DNA of 64,000 bases from assembly GCA_022846095.1 (NCBI GenBank), contig AP025583.1:682001-746000 (forward strand), read 5' to 3'. The stretch's first letter is position 1, and each line of letters starts with the position of its first letter. This document shows positions 47,293 through 55,146 of this stretch, piece after piece. Position numbers and translations under genes: made by a program. The notes under the pieces were generated by a model. That model saw nothing but the letters and a program-made list of their open reading frames with translations. It ran no database searches and had not been told where the DNA came from. This DNA is from Oscillospiraceae bacterium. Lineage in GTDB: Bacteria; Bacillota; Clostridia; Oscillospirales; Oscillospiraceae.

Positions 47293-47646
47293 ATGACAAC
47301 GCTGGGATATACCCGGAGCGGGGAATACCTTGTCCCCAACCTGACCTTGAAAGAGCATTCTGGAGAGGACATCGGCAAGTACGGACGGCTGCGCCGGGCC
47401 TACCTGATGGAGCACCGCAAGGGGCTCTACACCGGGATGCTGCTAAACGAGACCTTGTACGAGCACCTGTTGGATGTCAACCGTACCTGCCTGGAGCGCA
47501 TCGACGGACTGGTATGGCGGATGGCGGCGGACCAGGGCGTGACCGAGGCGCTGAAGGCCAACGATCAAATGGAGTGGGTACGGCGAATGAACGGCATCCG
47601 GCGCGCGGCGGAGGAACTGGTACTGGACGAGCTGGTCTACTGCTGA
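47293..47646 (+). CDS. tnpV: Transposon-encoded protein TnpV
   Basis: The 117-residue protein matches the TnpV family of Tn4451-like elements: YTRSGEYLVPNLTL, GKYGRLRRAYLMEHRKGLY and NETLYEHLLDVNRT. Its biochemical role is unknown; it accompanies serine recombinases. ATG at 47293 follows AAAAAGGAG, preferred over GTG 47269. It is divergent from the recombinase with a 197-base intergenic space holding the inverted pair TTTAGC/GCTAAA near 47247-47261. No relaxase or resistance cargo lies next to it, so this is a remnant of an element. Confidence 0.88.
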   Translation: MTTLGYTRSGEYLVPNLTLKEHSGEDIGKYGRLRRAYLMEHRKGLYTGMLLNETLYEHLLDVNRTCLERIDGLVWRMAADQGVTEALKANDQMEWVRRMNGIRRAAEELVLDELVYC

Positions 47647-47775
47647 CGCGGAATGTTCCAACTGCAAGTTGGCCTCCATTGACATCTCCCCTTATCCCTA
47701 TCAAAACAGGCCCCGGAAAGCCTTGCGACAAGAGGTTTTCCAGGGCTCTATTTGTCCGCGGCCCAGCGTAGAAAG

Positions 47776-47809
47776 AAGGGGCTGTGCCAATTCTTTGGCA
47801 TAGCCCCTT
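47776..47809 (+). terminator. Hairpin after tnpV
   Basis: AAGGGGCTGTGCCA pairs with TGGCATAGCCCCTT (one mismatch pair), loop ATTCTT. The tail is GTCTGCC, so termination efficiency is uncertain. Confidence 0.55.
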
Positions 47810-47820
47810 GTCTGCCAAAC

Positions 47821-47898
47821 AGCAAAGGCCGGGGGCCGTGTCCAGGGCGGGCGCAAGCCCGTTCATCTTGACCCTGGACACGGCCCCCGGCCTTTGCT
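47821..47898. other. 27-bp perfect inverted repeat with nested hairpin
   Basis: Arms at 47821-47847 and 47872-47898 (starting AGCAAAGGCCGGGGG and ending CCCCCGGCCTTTGCT) are perfect. The 24-base loop contains CGGGC-GCAA-GCCCG. It may mark the edge or transfer origin of the transposon remnant. Downstream sequence 47899-48167 has no gene I can support. Confidence 0.75.
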
Positions 47899-48167
47899 AT
47901 GCCCTCCGCAGGAGAGAGCGACCGACGGGAGCGGCAGCCACACCTCGGCGGGGCACGCCTCGGCACCAGGCCCTGCGGGGCCGTCGCACACCCGCGTGGT
48001 GTTCGGCAAGGCGCTTTTGCGCCGCGCCCGGGGGTCTGGGGAACTCCCCAGCAAGCGGAAAGGATATTCCTTTCCATTGCTTGCGAACGTACCCCGTCCC
48101 CGCTCCCGTTTACAGTTTGTTCATAAATTATTACCGCATTTGCTGCCTGCCGGTCCCAAATGCAAAA

Positions 48168-48533
48168 TCAAAGGATATACTGAAACCCCCATTTTGTCAT
48201 CTCGTAAAAGACGGGGAGTAAAGCCTTTCCCTTCTCAGTTAGCGAATACTCCACATGGGGCGGAATTTCATTAAATTGGATGCGGGATACCAGCCCGTCC
48301 CTTTCCAATTCCCGGAGAGAGGAGGTAAGCATGGTATTGGTAATGCCCTCGATATTTTTTCGGAGCTCTCCAAAACGAATGGGGTCTTTTATACACAACT
48401 CATAGAGAATTTGAAATTTCCACTTCCCCTGTAACATCAACAGGAGCGGCGTCACCGGGCAATTTCCAGCCTCCGTGAGGATACCTCGCTTTACTTCCTT
48501 TTGGTATTCTTCGTAGGTCATATCTTTCTCCAT
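48168..48533 (-). CDS. HxlR-family transcriptional regulator
   Basis: The 121-residue winged-helix regulator has the family features: NCPVTPLLLMLQGKWKFQILYEL, IRFGELRKNIEGITNTMLTSSLRELERDGLV and PPHVEYSLTEKGKALLPV. The cysteine at about residue 24 (GNCPVT) is at the place where several redox- or aldehyde-sensing HxlR proteins have their sensor thiol. It is divergent from a flavin reductase-like gene, a frequent arrangement in which HxlR represses the neighbour. ATG at 48533 is used; ATG at 48521 is possible. Confidence 0.9.
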   Translation of the reverse strand: MEKDMTYEEYQKEVKRGILTEAGNCPVTPLLLMLQGKWKFQILYELCIKDPIRFGELRKNIEGITNTMLTSSLRELERDGLVSRIQFNEIPPHVEYSLTEKGKALLPVFYEMTKWGFQYIL

Positions 48534-48590
48534 CTGTGCCCCAACCTTTCCACCAGTATGGTCAACTATACTATGTAAGAATAATCTGCG

Positions 48591-48621
48591 TACTTGAAGT
48601 TATTTTCAAACCAAGTATAAT
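48591..48621 (+). promoter_or_regulatory. Promoter of the flavin reductase gene with candidate HxlR operator
   Basis: TTGAAG (48594-48599), 16-base spacer, TATAAT (48616-48621). The inverted repeat TACTTG (48591-48596) and CAAGTA (48612-48617) overlaps both boxes, as expected for repression by HxlR. Confidence 0.7.
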
Positions 48622-48686
48622 AAACTTATCAGCAAAAGTCAATCAAGGCTTCGCTGCATTTCAGTCTTGAAAGGATGGCATTTACC

Positions 48687-49190
48687 ATGAAAGAAATCAA
48701 CATCGGACAGGCAACCGCAATCACTTCTCCCGATCCGCTCGTCCTGGTCTGCACCAAGAAAGAGGACGGCACGCTGAACATGGCTCCGGTTTCGTTCTTC
48801 ATGTACGCTTCGTTCAACCCGCCCATGCTTGCCTTTGCGATGGGCAAGGCGGCCAACTCCGGCGAGAACATTCGCAGGACGGGTAAGGCGGTCCTGGCCG
48901 CCCCCGGCGTCACCTTAAAGGACGCCGTGATGGCCTATGGGTCCAAGAACGGCGGCGCGGCCGACAAGCTGAAGGAGACCCCCATCTCCCTCCAGAGCGT
49001 CGAAGGGAGTGAAATTCAAATCCCGGAGGATTCCAGAATCGCCTTTGTGGTTTCTCTGGCGGAGACCGTGGAGGCGGGCGACCACTATCTGTACCTCTGC
49101 AACATCGACAGGATGGTGGCCGACGACACGAAGGAGGCCCTGTTCGCCTGGGATGGTTACGCAAAGGTAGCGCCCGCGCGGGAGAAGTAA
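48687..49190 (+). CDS. Flavin reductase-like, FMN-binding split-barrel protein
   Basis: The 167-residue protein shows the flavin reductase-like domain: INIGQATAITSPDPLVLVC, MAPVSFFMYASFNPPMLAFAM (the phosphate-binding strand turn), ENIRRTGKAVLAAPG and a GDHYLYLCNIDRM strand near the end. Such proteins bind FMN and reduce it or a substrate with NAD(P)H. ATG at 48687 follows GAAAGGATGG; ATG at 48675 is the alternative. It is probably controlled by the divergent HxlR regulator and may answer to redox-active compounds. Confidence 0.88.
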   Translation: MKEINIGQATAITSPDPLVLVCTKKEDGTLNMAPVSFFMYASFNPPMLAFAMGKAANSGENIRRTGKAVLAAPGVTLKDAVMAYGSKNGGAADKLKETPISLQSVEGSEIQIPEDSRIAFVVSLAETVEAGDHYLYLCNIDRMVADDTKEALFAWDGYAKVAPAREK

Positions 49191-49199
49191 GCATCAACT

Positions 49200-49251
49200 C
49201 AAAAGGGCGGGCACTTCCACGGCTTTTCTGCGGAGGTGTCCGCCCTTTTGC
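49200..49251 (+). terminator. Terminator after the flavin reductase gene
   Basis: AAAAGGGCGGGCAC pairs with GTGTCCGCCCTTTT (one mismatch), with a large loop that can pair further, followed by GCCGG. The T run is part of the stem end. Confidence 0.75.
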
Positions 49252-49312
49252 CGGTCAAAACCTGGCAGAATCATGATATAATATAGGTTATTCTACACAA
49301 GGAGCGAACGCT

Positions 49313-51847
49313 ATGAGCCAGTTTTCTGACCGCAAAGATGCGCCGGACCACATTGCAATCCGGGGCGCCCGCGTCCATAACCTCAAAAATATCGACCTGG
49401 ACATCCCGCTGGGAAAACTGGTGGGGATCGCCGGTGTGTCCGGCTCCGGTAAGTCGTCCCTGGCGCTGGGTGTCCTGTACGCCGAGGGCTCCCGGCGGTA
49501 TCTGGAGGCCCTGTCCGCCTACACCCGGCGACGCATGACCCAGGCGGCGGAGGCCAAGCTGGACAGCATCGAGTACGTCCCCGCCGCCCTGGCCCTCCAC
49601 CAGCGGCCCGCTGTGCCGGGGGTACGGAGTACCTTTGGCACCTCCACCGAGCTCTTGAATCCGCTGCGCCTAATGTTTTCCCGGCTGGGCAGCCACCAAT
49701 GTCCCAATGGGCATCTGCTACCACCGTCGATAAATGTGGCGGTGGGTAAACCCCTCGTCTGCCCGACGTGTGGTGCATCTTTTGACGGTCCCAGCGCCGA
49801 GAGCTTTTCCTTTAACAGCCAAGGGGCCTGTACGACCTGCGGCGGCACGGGGGTGGTGCGGACGGTGGACGAGGCCGCCCTGGTGCCGGATGAATCCCTT
49901 TCCATCGATGGCGGCGCTGTGGCCCCCTGGAACTCGCTGATGTGGTCCCTGATGACCGACGTATGCCGGGCGATGGGCGTGCGCACCGACGTGCCGTTTT
50001 CCGAACTGACTGAGCAAGAGCGCGAGATTGTTTTTCACGGTCCTGCGGAGAAAAAGCACATCATATACAAGGCGAAAAAGAGCAATCAGGCCGGTGAGCT
50101 GGATTTTACCTACTTCAACGCAGTCTACACCGTGGAGAACGCCCTGGCAAAGGTCAAGGACGAGAAGGGCATGAAGCGGGTAGAAAAATTTCTGAAACAG
50201 GACCTCTGCCCGGACTGCCACGGCACGCGGCTGAACGAACGGGCCCGCTCCGCCTTGCTCTGCGGCAAAACGCTGGCAGAGGCCACGGCCATGACGCTGG
50301 ATGCGCTGATTCCCTGGGTGCGGGCGATCCCGGCGTCCATGCCGGGCGAGCTGCGTGAACTGGCCGAGAGCATCTGCGGTCAATTTCTCCACACCGCCAA
50401 GCGGCTCACCGACCTGGGGCTGGGCTACCTCACCCTGGACCGGACTGGGGCCACCCTGTCTACCGGGGAGCGCCAGAGGGCGCAGCTTGCAAGGGCGGTG
50501 CGCAACCGCACCACCGGCGTCCTCTATGTGCTGGACGAGCCCTCCATTGGTCTGCACCCGGCCAACGTGGACGGACTGCTGGGGGTCGTGGACGACCTGA
50601 TCGCCCACGGCAATTCCGTTGTGCTCATCGACCATGACGTGCGGGTATTGAAGGCCGCCCAGTGGCTGATCGAGATGGGGCCGGGGGCAGGCGAGCATGG
50701 CGGGCGGGTGCTGTCCCAGGGGACGGTGGAGGACGTGACAAGGTCCGGCGATTCACTTGTCGCCGGATTCTTGGCGGACAAGGAGGAAATTGTTGTCCGG
50801 GAGCGGGCTGCCGCCGAAGCCATGTTTGCACATGGGCATATCAAGCTCTCCACCGCCCCGCTGCATACCGTTCATGCCCTGGACCTGGACATTCCGAAGG
50901 GGCGGCTGGTGGCCGTCACGGGGGTGTCCGGCTCCGGTAAGACCACCCTTATTTTAGAAAGCCTTATCCCGGCGCTGCGTGCGGCCATCGAGGGAACTCC
51001 CCTGCCCGCCCATGTCAAGGCCGTGGACGCCCCCGGCATCGGCCGGGTAAACCTCATCGACGCCACCCCCATTGGAATGAACGTCCGCTCCACCGTGGCG
51101 ACCTACAGCGGCGTATTGGACGACCTGCGACGGCTCTACGCCGCCACGCCGGAGGCAAAGGAGCGGGGCTTTCGGAACAGCGATTTTTCTTACAACACTG
51201 GCTCACTGCGCTGCTCAGGCTGCGACGGCACCGGGCAGATCACGATGGACGTGCAATTTCTCCCGGACGTGGAGATCGTGTGCCCCGACTGCGGCGGGGC
51301 TCGGTATGGGGACGCGGCCAGAGAAATCCGTTACCGCCCCCGAAAGGCTACGGAGGGTGACCCTGGGCTCTCCTTGCCGGAACTGATGGGACTGACGGTG
51401 GAACAGGCCCTCGACGATCTGAAGGACGTGAAGAAGGTCCGGGAGCGGCTCCAGGTCTTGGCCGACCTGGGCCTGGGCTACCTCACCTTGGGGGAGGCCA
51501 CCCCGACCCTCTCCGGCGGCGAGGCCCAGCGGCTCAAGCTGGCCGCCGAAATGGGCAGGGCCCAGGACGACGCCGTATTCGTATTCGACGAGCCGACCAT
51601 CGGGCTCCACCCTCTGGACGTGCGGGTGCTGATTGGCGTGTTTCAGCGGCTCATTAAAAGCGGGGCGACGGTCATCGTTATTGAGCACGACCTGGACATG
51701 ATCGCCAACGCCGACTATGTGGTGGATATGGGTCCGGGCGGCGGCGAGGCGGGCGGACAAATCGTGGAGGCCGGAACGCCTGAGAAAATCGCAAAAAACC
51801 CTCAAAGCCTAACCGGAAGATACCTCGCCAACTTAACAGAGAGGTAG
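49313..51847 (+). CDS. Class II UvrA-like ABC ATPase (drug-resistance type)
   Basis: The 844-residue protein has two ABC domains of UvrA plan: Walker A GVSGSGKSS near residue 42 and GVSGSGKTT near 540, signatures LSTGERQRAQLARA and LSGGEAQRLKLAAE, and Walker B VLDEPSIGLHP and VFDEPTIGLHP. Zinc-binding cysteines are in HQCPNG, CPTCGASF and CTTCGG, in CPDCHG, and in CSGCDGTG with CPDCGG. It is about 100 residues shorter than UvrA of excision repair and lacks the UvrB-binding part, like DrrC/UvrA2 proteins protecting against DNA-binding drugs. A TATAAT at 49277-49282 and AAGGAGCG precede the ATG. Confidence 0.9.
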   Translation: MSQFSDRKDAPDHIAIRGARVHNLKNIDLDIPLGKLVGIAGVSGSGKSSLALGVLYAEGSRRYLEALSAYTRRRMTQAAEAKLDSIEYVPAALALHQRPAVPGVRSTFGTSTELLNPLRLMFSRLGSHQCPNGHLLPPSINVAVGKPLVCPTCGASFDGPSAESFSFNSQGACTTCGGTGVVRTVDEAALVPDESLSIDGGAVAPWNSLMWSLMTDVCRAMGVRTDVPFSELTEQEREIVFHGPAEKKHIIYKAKKSNQAGELDFTYFNAVYTVENALAKVKDEKGMKRVEKFLKQDLCPDCHGTRLNERARSALLCGKTLAEATAMTLDALIPWVRAIPASMPGELRELAESICGQFLHTAKRLTDLGLGYLTLDRTGATLSTGERQRAQLARAVRNRTTGVLYVLDEPSIGLHPANVDGLLGVVDDLIAHGNSVVLIDHDVRVLKAAQWLIEMGPGAGEHGGRVLSQGTVEDVTRSGDSLVAGFLADKEEIVVRERAAAEAMFAHGHIKLSTAPLHTVHALDLDIPKGRLVAVTGVSGSGKTTLILESLIPALRAAIEGTPLPAHVKAVDAPGIGRVNLIDATPIGMNVRSTVATYSGVLDDLRRLYAATPEAKERGFRNSDFSYNTGSLRCSGCDGTGQITMDVQFLPDVEIVCPDCGGARYGDAAREIRYRPRKATEGDPGLSLPELMGLTVEQALDDLKDVKKVRERLQVLADLGLGYLTLGEATPTLSGGEAQRLKLAAEMGRAQDDAVFVFDEPTIGLHPLDVRVLIGVFQRLIKSGATVIVIEHDLDMIANADYVVDMGPGGGEAGGQIVEAGTPEKIAKNPQSLTGRYLANLTER

Positions 51848-51898
51848 ATTCCCTGCAACAAATATCGGGTTAAATAATTGTTTACGGAAGGAGGTACC

Positions 51899-52591
51899 AT
51901 GAAACGAGTGTTGGTCATCGACAACGATCTGCAAAACTGCAAGCGCATCAAGTATGCCATGATGGGCAAGAATACCGAGGTCTACTATGTGCTCTCGGTG
52001 GTCGAGGCGCTGGAAACGCTCATCCGGGAAAACTACCAGCTTGTCATCATGGACCTCTCCCTCTCTGAGACGGACGGCCTGCGGCTCTTGGAGACCATCC
52101 GGGAACTGCGGCCCACGCCCATCCTGGCCCTCTGCGCCAGGGACAGCACCGAGCAGACGGTCAAGGCATTCTCCCTGGGGGCCGACGACGTGCTGAAAAA
52201 ACCCTTTGACCTGGAGGAGTGTCTGGCCCGCGCCCAAAACCTGCTGCGCCGGGCCCACGCGGTGGGCGGGACAGGCGAGCCGGGCTATACCCTGGTGAGC
52301 AGGCGGGACCTTGTGATGAATCCGCTGACCCGCCGAGCCTACCAACACGGGGAGCCCCTGGACCTGACCCGCCGGGAGTTCGACCTGCTGTACTTCTTTG
52401 TGAGCCGCGCCGGGCAGGTCCTCTCCCGGGATCAGCTATATAACAGCGTTTGGCCCAGCGAGGCCGACTTTGACACCGAGGAGGCTGTGCGCTACCAAGT
52501 CAAACAGCTCCGCAAAAAGCTGGGTGAACGGAACGGTCCCCCCTATATCGAAACCGTGTGGGGCGTGGGCTACCGCTTCAATGAGAAGTGA
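51899..52591 (+). CDS. OmpR-family response regulator, no adjacent kinase
   Basis: The 230-residue product has a receiver domain with VLVIDND at the start, the phosphorylatable aspartate in LVIMDLSLSETDGLRL near residue 51, and the KKPFDLEE lysine near 100, followed by a winged-helix domain with DLTRREFDLLYFF, DTEEAVRYQVKQLRKKLG and IETVWGVGYRF. The second acidic residue pair (IDND) is complete. GGAAGGAGG precedes the ATG. No histidine kinase lies within the window near it, so it is orphan here. It follows the UvrA-like gene after 51 bases and may share its transcript. Confidence 0.92.
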   Translation: MKRVLVIDNDLQNCKRIKYAMMGKNTEVYYVLSVVEALETLIRENYQLVIMDLSLSETDGLRLLETIRELRPTPILALCARDSTEQTVKAFSLGADDVLKKPFDLEECLARAQNLLRRAHAVGGTGEPGYTLVSRRDLVMNPLTRRAYQHGEPLDLTRREFDLLYFFVSRAGQVLSRDQLYNSVWPSEADFDTEEAVRYQVKQLRKKLGERNGPPYIETVWGVGYRFNEK

Positions 52592-52856
52592 GAGGCCATT
52601 TGAGAGGCGAGTGAATGGAGTGGATGCTCCATTCCGACATACGCAAGTGGAACAGGGAATCATCTACCCTATCCGGCCTCAGGCTTGCATTACACAAGGG
52701 GTAGGCAGTCCATAGGCGTATACTAGTTTGCCGCCCTCCTTCGTCGGTAGAAACTGCTGCTTTTACCGGCTGCTCCAGTTCTAGAAGGAGCGGATAGATG
52801 GATAGATCAGTATCGTTCAATTCAGTCTTATTCTACTCAGTATTACTAGCGTCCGT
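52592..52856. other. Gene-free region downstream of the response regulator
   Basis: No credible gene on either strand and no motif I recognise. Together with the palindrome array and terminator that follow, 52592-53149 is a 558-base non-coding stretch. Confidence 0.6.
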
Positions 52857-52920
52857 TTTTGAGAAGTCTGGACTTCCGCTTTTGAGAAGTCTAGACTTCT
52901 GATTTTCGGAAGTCTGAATG
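52857..52920. repeat. Three 23-base direct repeats with GAAGTC palindromes
   Basis: TTTTGAGAAGTCTGGACTTC, TTTTGAGAAGTCTAGACTTC and TTTTCGGAAGTCTGAATG follow each other with a 23-base period. The second contains the perfect 14-bp palindrome GAAGTCTAGACTTC (52886-52899); the first has one central mismatch, the third keeps only the left arm. It looks like a multi-site operator or iteron set. Confidence 0.75.
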
Positions 52921-52999
52921 ATCGCACCGGTAGCTGAGCCATCTTTGTCATATCGTTTTCCATATTACGGGCGACTCGCCAGGACAGCTAAGAAGGCAT

Positions 53000-53046
53000 A
53001 AGAGAAGGACACCATCTTGTCGATTGGTGTCCTTCTCTTGCTTTTT
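53000..53046. terminator. Terminator between response-regulator and anti-sigma regions
   Basis: A 15-bp perfect stem, AAGAGAAGGACACCA (53000-53014) with TGGTGTCCTTCTCTT (53025-53039), followed by GCTTTTTC. A further imperfect hairpin (GCCCGTA... with TACGGGC) at about 53078-53115 lies closer to the anti-sigma gene end. Confidence 0.85.
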
Positions 53047-53149
53047 CAATTTTCTCCATCACTCATTCAGCCGTCAAGCCCGTATGGTTACTAGCTTTTT
53101 TCATTGCTAGGTTACGGGCATCGGGCTATCGTCCGGGGCCCTTTCGCGC

Positions 53150-54529
53150 CTAGCTCAGGGGGATGCTGACGGGGGTATCGAAGCTGGTCTGGCGGGTAGC
53201 GGTCAGCTTGAGCCAGACGCAGTCCCAACCGTGAACCGGGATGCTGAACTCCTCGTAGAAGAAGCCCGGCGTCTCCTTGCCCAAGGGCCCCGTGGTGTTG
53301 GAGCTTCTGGAGTCCATGGTGTGCGTATTGCCCTCCGGGTCCAGGTACTCCCAGCTCATGACCTGGTAGTAGTGCCCCTGTTCAAGCTGGGGCGCCTTGA
53401 CGGTAAAGTAGGCCCTGTCCGCCTTCCTTTCCACGGTGAGGCCCACCCCCTGGGGCAGCCAGCCGTGGGCGCCGGTGTTCAGATCCACTTTCACGTTTTC
53501 CAGGTCCTTGTCCAGCCACTCGGCCCCGGTGATGTGGAGCGTCAGGTGCTCCGACTGCCAGAAGAAGGTGCTCTCCTGGTGCATGGAGCCCATGAAGGGG
53601 GTGTCCGTGGTGCCGGTGGCGGAGATGCCGTTGGAGATGGCCTCGTTGCGCCGCCCGGCCTCGTCCTCGATATAAAAGCGCAGGCTTTTGAGCCAGGCGG
53701 TGTTGTCCGGGTCGTCGGCCAGGTTTACCCGCAGGTGGGTGGGGTAGATCTCCGCGCTCTCCACCAGCACGCGCTGGCCCTCCAGCTCCATCCAGCGGTT
53801 GATTTCGATGACCCGCCCCTGGGAGAGGGCGGCGGGGTCTAGGCTGATGTCGAAGGTGAAGGTAAAGAGCACGGGGTCGGACGCCTCCTCCGGCGCGCCG
53901 GTGACGGCCTGAGGCGCCGCGGTGGCGGGGCTGTGGTCCTCCCGGCGCAGGCGCTCCACCTGGTAGGTCAGCTCCATGCGCCCGGGCACGTCGGTGTCCA
54001 CGAAGTCGGCGGTGATCTGCCCCAGCTCCTGGGCCCCCACCGCCAGCTCCCCGCCGCCCTGGGTGGAGTGGGGCCCCAGGGTGCCGCCGCCGGGGGCGGT
54101 GAGCCGGGGGATGCCGTTTACCGAGAGCTCCGCCTCCCCCTCGAAGTGGTAGAAGAAGTTGACCTGCCTTTTGTCGGCGATGGCGTAGTCGATCACCATG
54201 GTCAGGCCCTCCACGGTCTGCTTTTGGCCGATATACTGCACGTAGTCGTGCTCCACGGCCTCCCGCAGGCTGGAGGAGAAGGCCACCGCGGCGGCCAGCT
54301 CCTTGAGCACGGGCACTCCGCCGCAGGCCATGGCGAAGGGCACCGAGGTGTTCACCAGCAGCACGAAGGCGGCGAACACCCCGGCCAGGCTGGCCACGGG
54401 CAGGCCGCAGAAGCGGCGCACCCGGGACCTCCTGTACCGGGCCCGTGCCCGCTGCACGGTGTACGCCAGGGCGGGGGGCGTCTGCTCCAGCTCCTCCCTC
54501 AGACGGCTGTATTCATCCATGCGATCCAT
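53150..54529 (-). CDS. DUF4179-type anti-sigma protein
   Basis: The 459-residue protein has a cytoplasmic N-terminus (LREELEQTPPALAYTVQRA, about 40 residues), a membrane helix (about 43-64, VASLAGVFAAFVLLVNTSV) and a long extracytoplasmic part. The first domain matches DUF4179 (YVQYIGQKQTVEGLTMVIDY and RQVNFFYHFEG), a feature of membrane proteins coded behind ECF sigma genes; the second half is beta-rich. Presumably it holds the sigma factor encoded four bases upstream. The signal is unknown. Confidence 0.85.
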   Translation of the reverse strand: MDRMDEYSRLREELEQTPPALAYTVQRARARYRRSRVRRFCGLPVASLAGVFAAFVLLVNTSVPFAMACGGVPVLKELAAAVAFSSSLREAVEHDYVQYIGQKQTVEGLTMVIDYAIADKRQVNFFYHFEGEAELSVNGIPRLTAPGGGTLGPHSTQGGGELAVGAQELGQITADFVDTDVPGRMELTYQVERLRREDHSPATAAPQAVTGAPEEASDPVLFTFTFDISLDPAALSQGRVIEINRWMELEGQRVLVESAEIYPTHLRVNLADDPDNTAWLKSLRFYIEDEAGRRNEAISNGISATGTTDTPFMGSMHQESTFFWQSEHLTLHITGAEWLDKDLENVKVDLNTGAHGWLPQGVGLTVERKADRAYFTVKAPQLEQGHYYQVMSWEYLDPEGNTHTMDSRSSNTTGPLGKETPGFFYEEFSIPVHGWDCVWLKLTATRQTSFDTPVSIPLS

Positions 54530-54533
54530 CGTT

Positions 54534-54998
54534 TTACACCTCCTCGGTGAGTGCCAGGCGCAGCAGGCCCAGGGCCTTGCGCTGGCGGGTGGACACCGTG
54601 CCCGGGGGGATCCCCAGCACCCCGGCCGTCTCGGCCAGGGTGAGCCCGGTGAAGTAGCGCAGCACCACCACCGCGCGCAGCTCGCGGGGCAGGCGCTCCA
54701 CGGCCTGGCGCAGGGGCAGCGCGTCGAACTGCTCCGCGGCGGTCTCGGGCAGCTCCTCCACGGCGATTTCGCGTTTGCGCCGCCGCAGCTCCGTATTGCA
54801 CACGTTGATCAGAATGCGGGTCATCCAGGTGGAGAAGAACTCCGGTTGCCGCAGGCGCTTACAGGAGCGCAGGCCCCGGTAGACCGCCTCGTCCACCGCG
54901 TCCAGGGCCGCGGCCTCGCCGCCCAGGTAGAGCAGGGCGGTGCGGTAGAGCTGAGCCTTGAGCGGCTCGATATGCTGAATATACGTCTGTTCGTTCAA
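54534..54998 (-). CDS. ECF-type RNA polymerase sigma factor
   Basis: The 154-residue protein has sigma-2 (LYRTALLYLGGEAAALDAVD, EFFSTWMTRILINVC) and sigma-4 (LPRELRAVVVLRYFTGLTLAE, GVLGIPPGTVSTRQRKAL) regions. It is short but complete. The gene is followed after four bases by the DUF4179 anti-sigma gene, the second ECF module of the window after that at 34 kb; the two sigma proteins differ strongly and are not recent duplicates. The ribosome site GGAAAGGGGGCC lies upstream of the ATG. Confidence 0.9.
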   Translation of the reverse strand: MNEQTYIQHIEPLKAQLYRTALLYLGGEAAALDAVDEAVYRGLRSCKRLRQPEFFSTWMTRILINVCNTELRRRKREIAVEELPETAAEQFDALPLRQAVERLPRELRAVVVLRYFTGLTLAETAGVLGIPPGTVSTRQRKALGLLRLALTEEV

Positions 54999-55058
54999 GG
55001 GTGCCGGCCCCCTTTCCGCCCATTAGATAAACTGGCGGGCTATTTTCATTTCCATCCA

Positions 55059-55087
55059 TTGATATTTTTTTGCGCCCATTATATAAT
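55059..55087 (+). promoter_or_regulatory. mutY: Promoter of mutY
   Basis: TTGATA (55059-55064), 17-base spacer, TATAAT (55082-55087), close to consensus. Transcription should start near 55094. Confidence 0.88.
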
Positions 55088-55106
55088 GGCTCATGCAACA
55101 TAGTAA

Positions 55107-55133
55107 AGAGCGGTCTCCGGCCGCTCTCTTTTC
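55107..55133 (+). terminator. Attenuator-like hairpin in the mutY leader
   Basis: AGAGCGG (55107-55113) and CCGCTCT (55121-55127) are followed by CTTTTC and then directly by the TTGGAGG ribosome site. A terminator-like structure between promoter and start suggests transcript attenuation. Confidence 0.5.
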
Positions 55134-55146
55134 TTGGAGGAAGCCT

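Noticed and set aside
47784-48221. Plus-strand frames of 126-145 codons behind tnpV
   Set aside because: They run through inverted repeats and overlap the HxlR gene antisense; there is no protein-like pattern or ribosome site.
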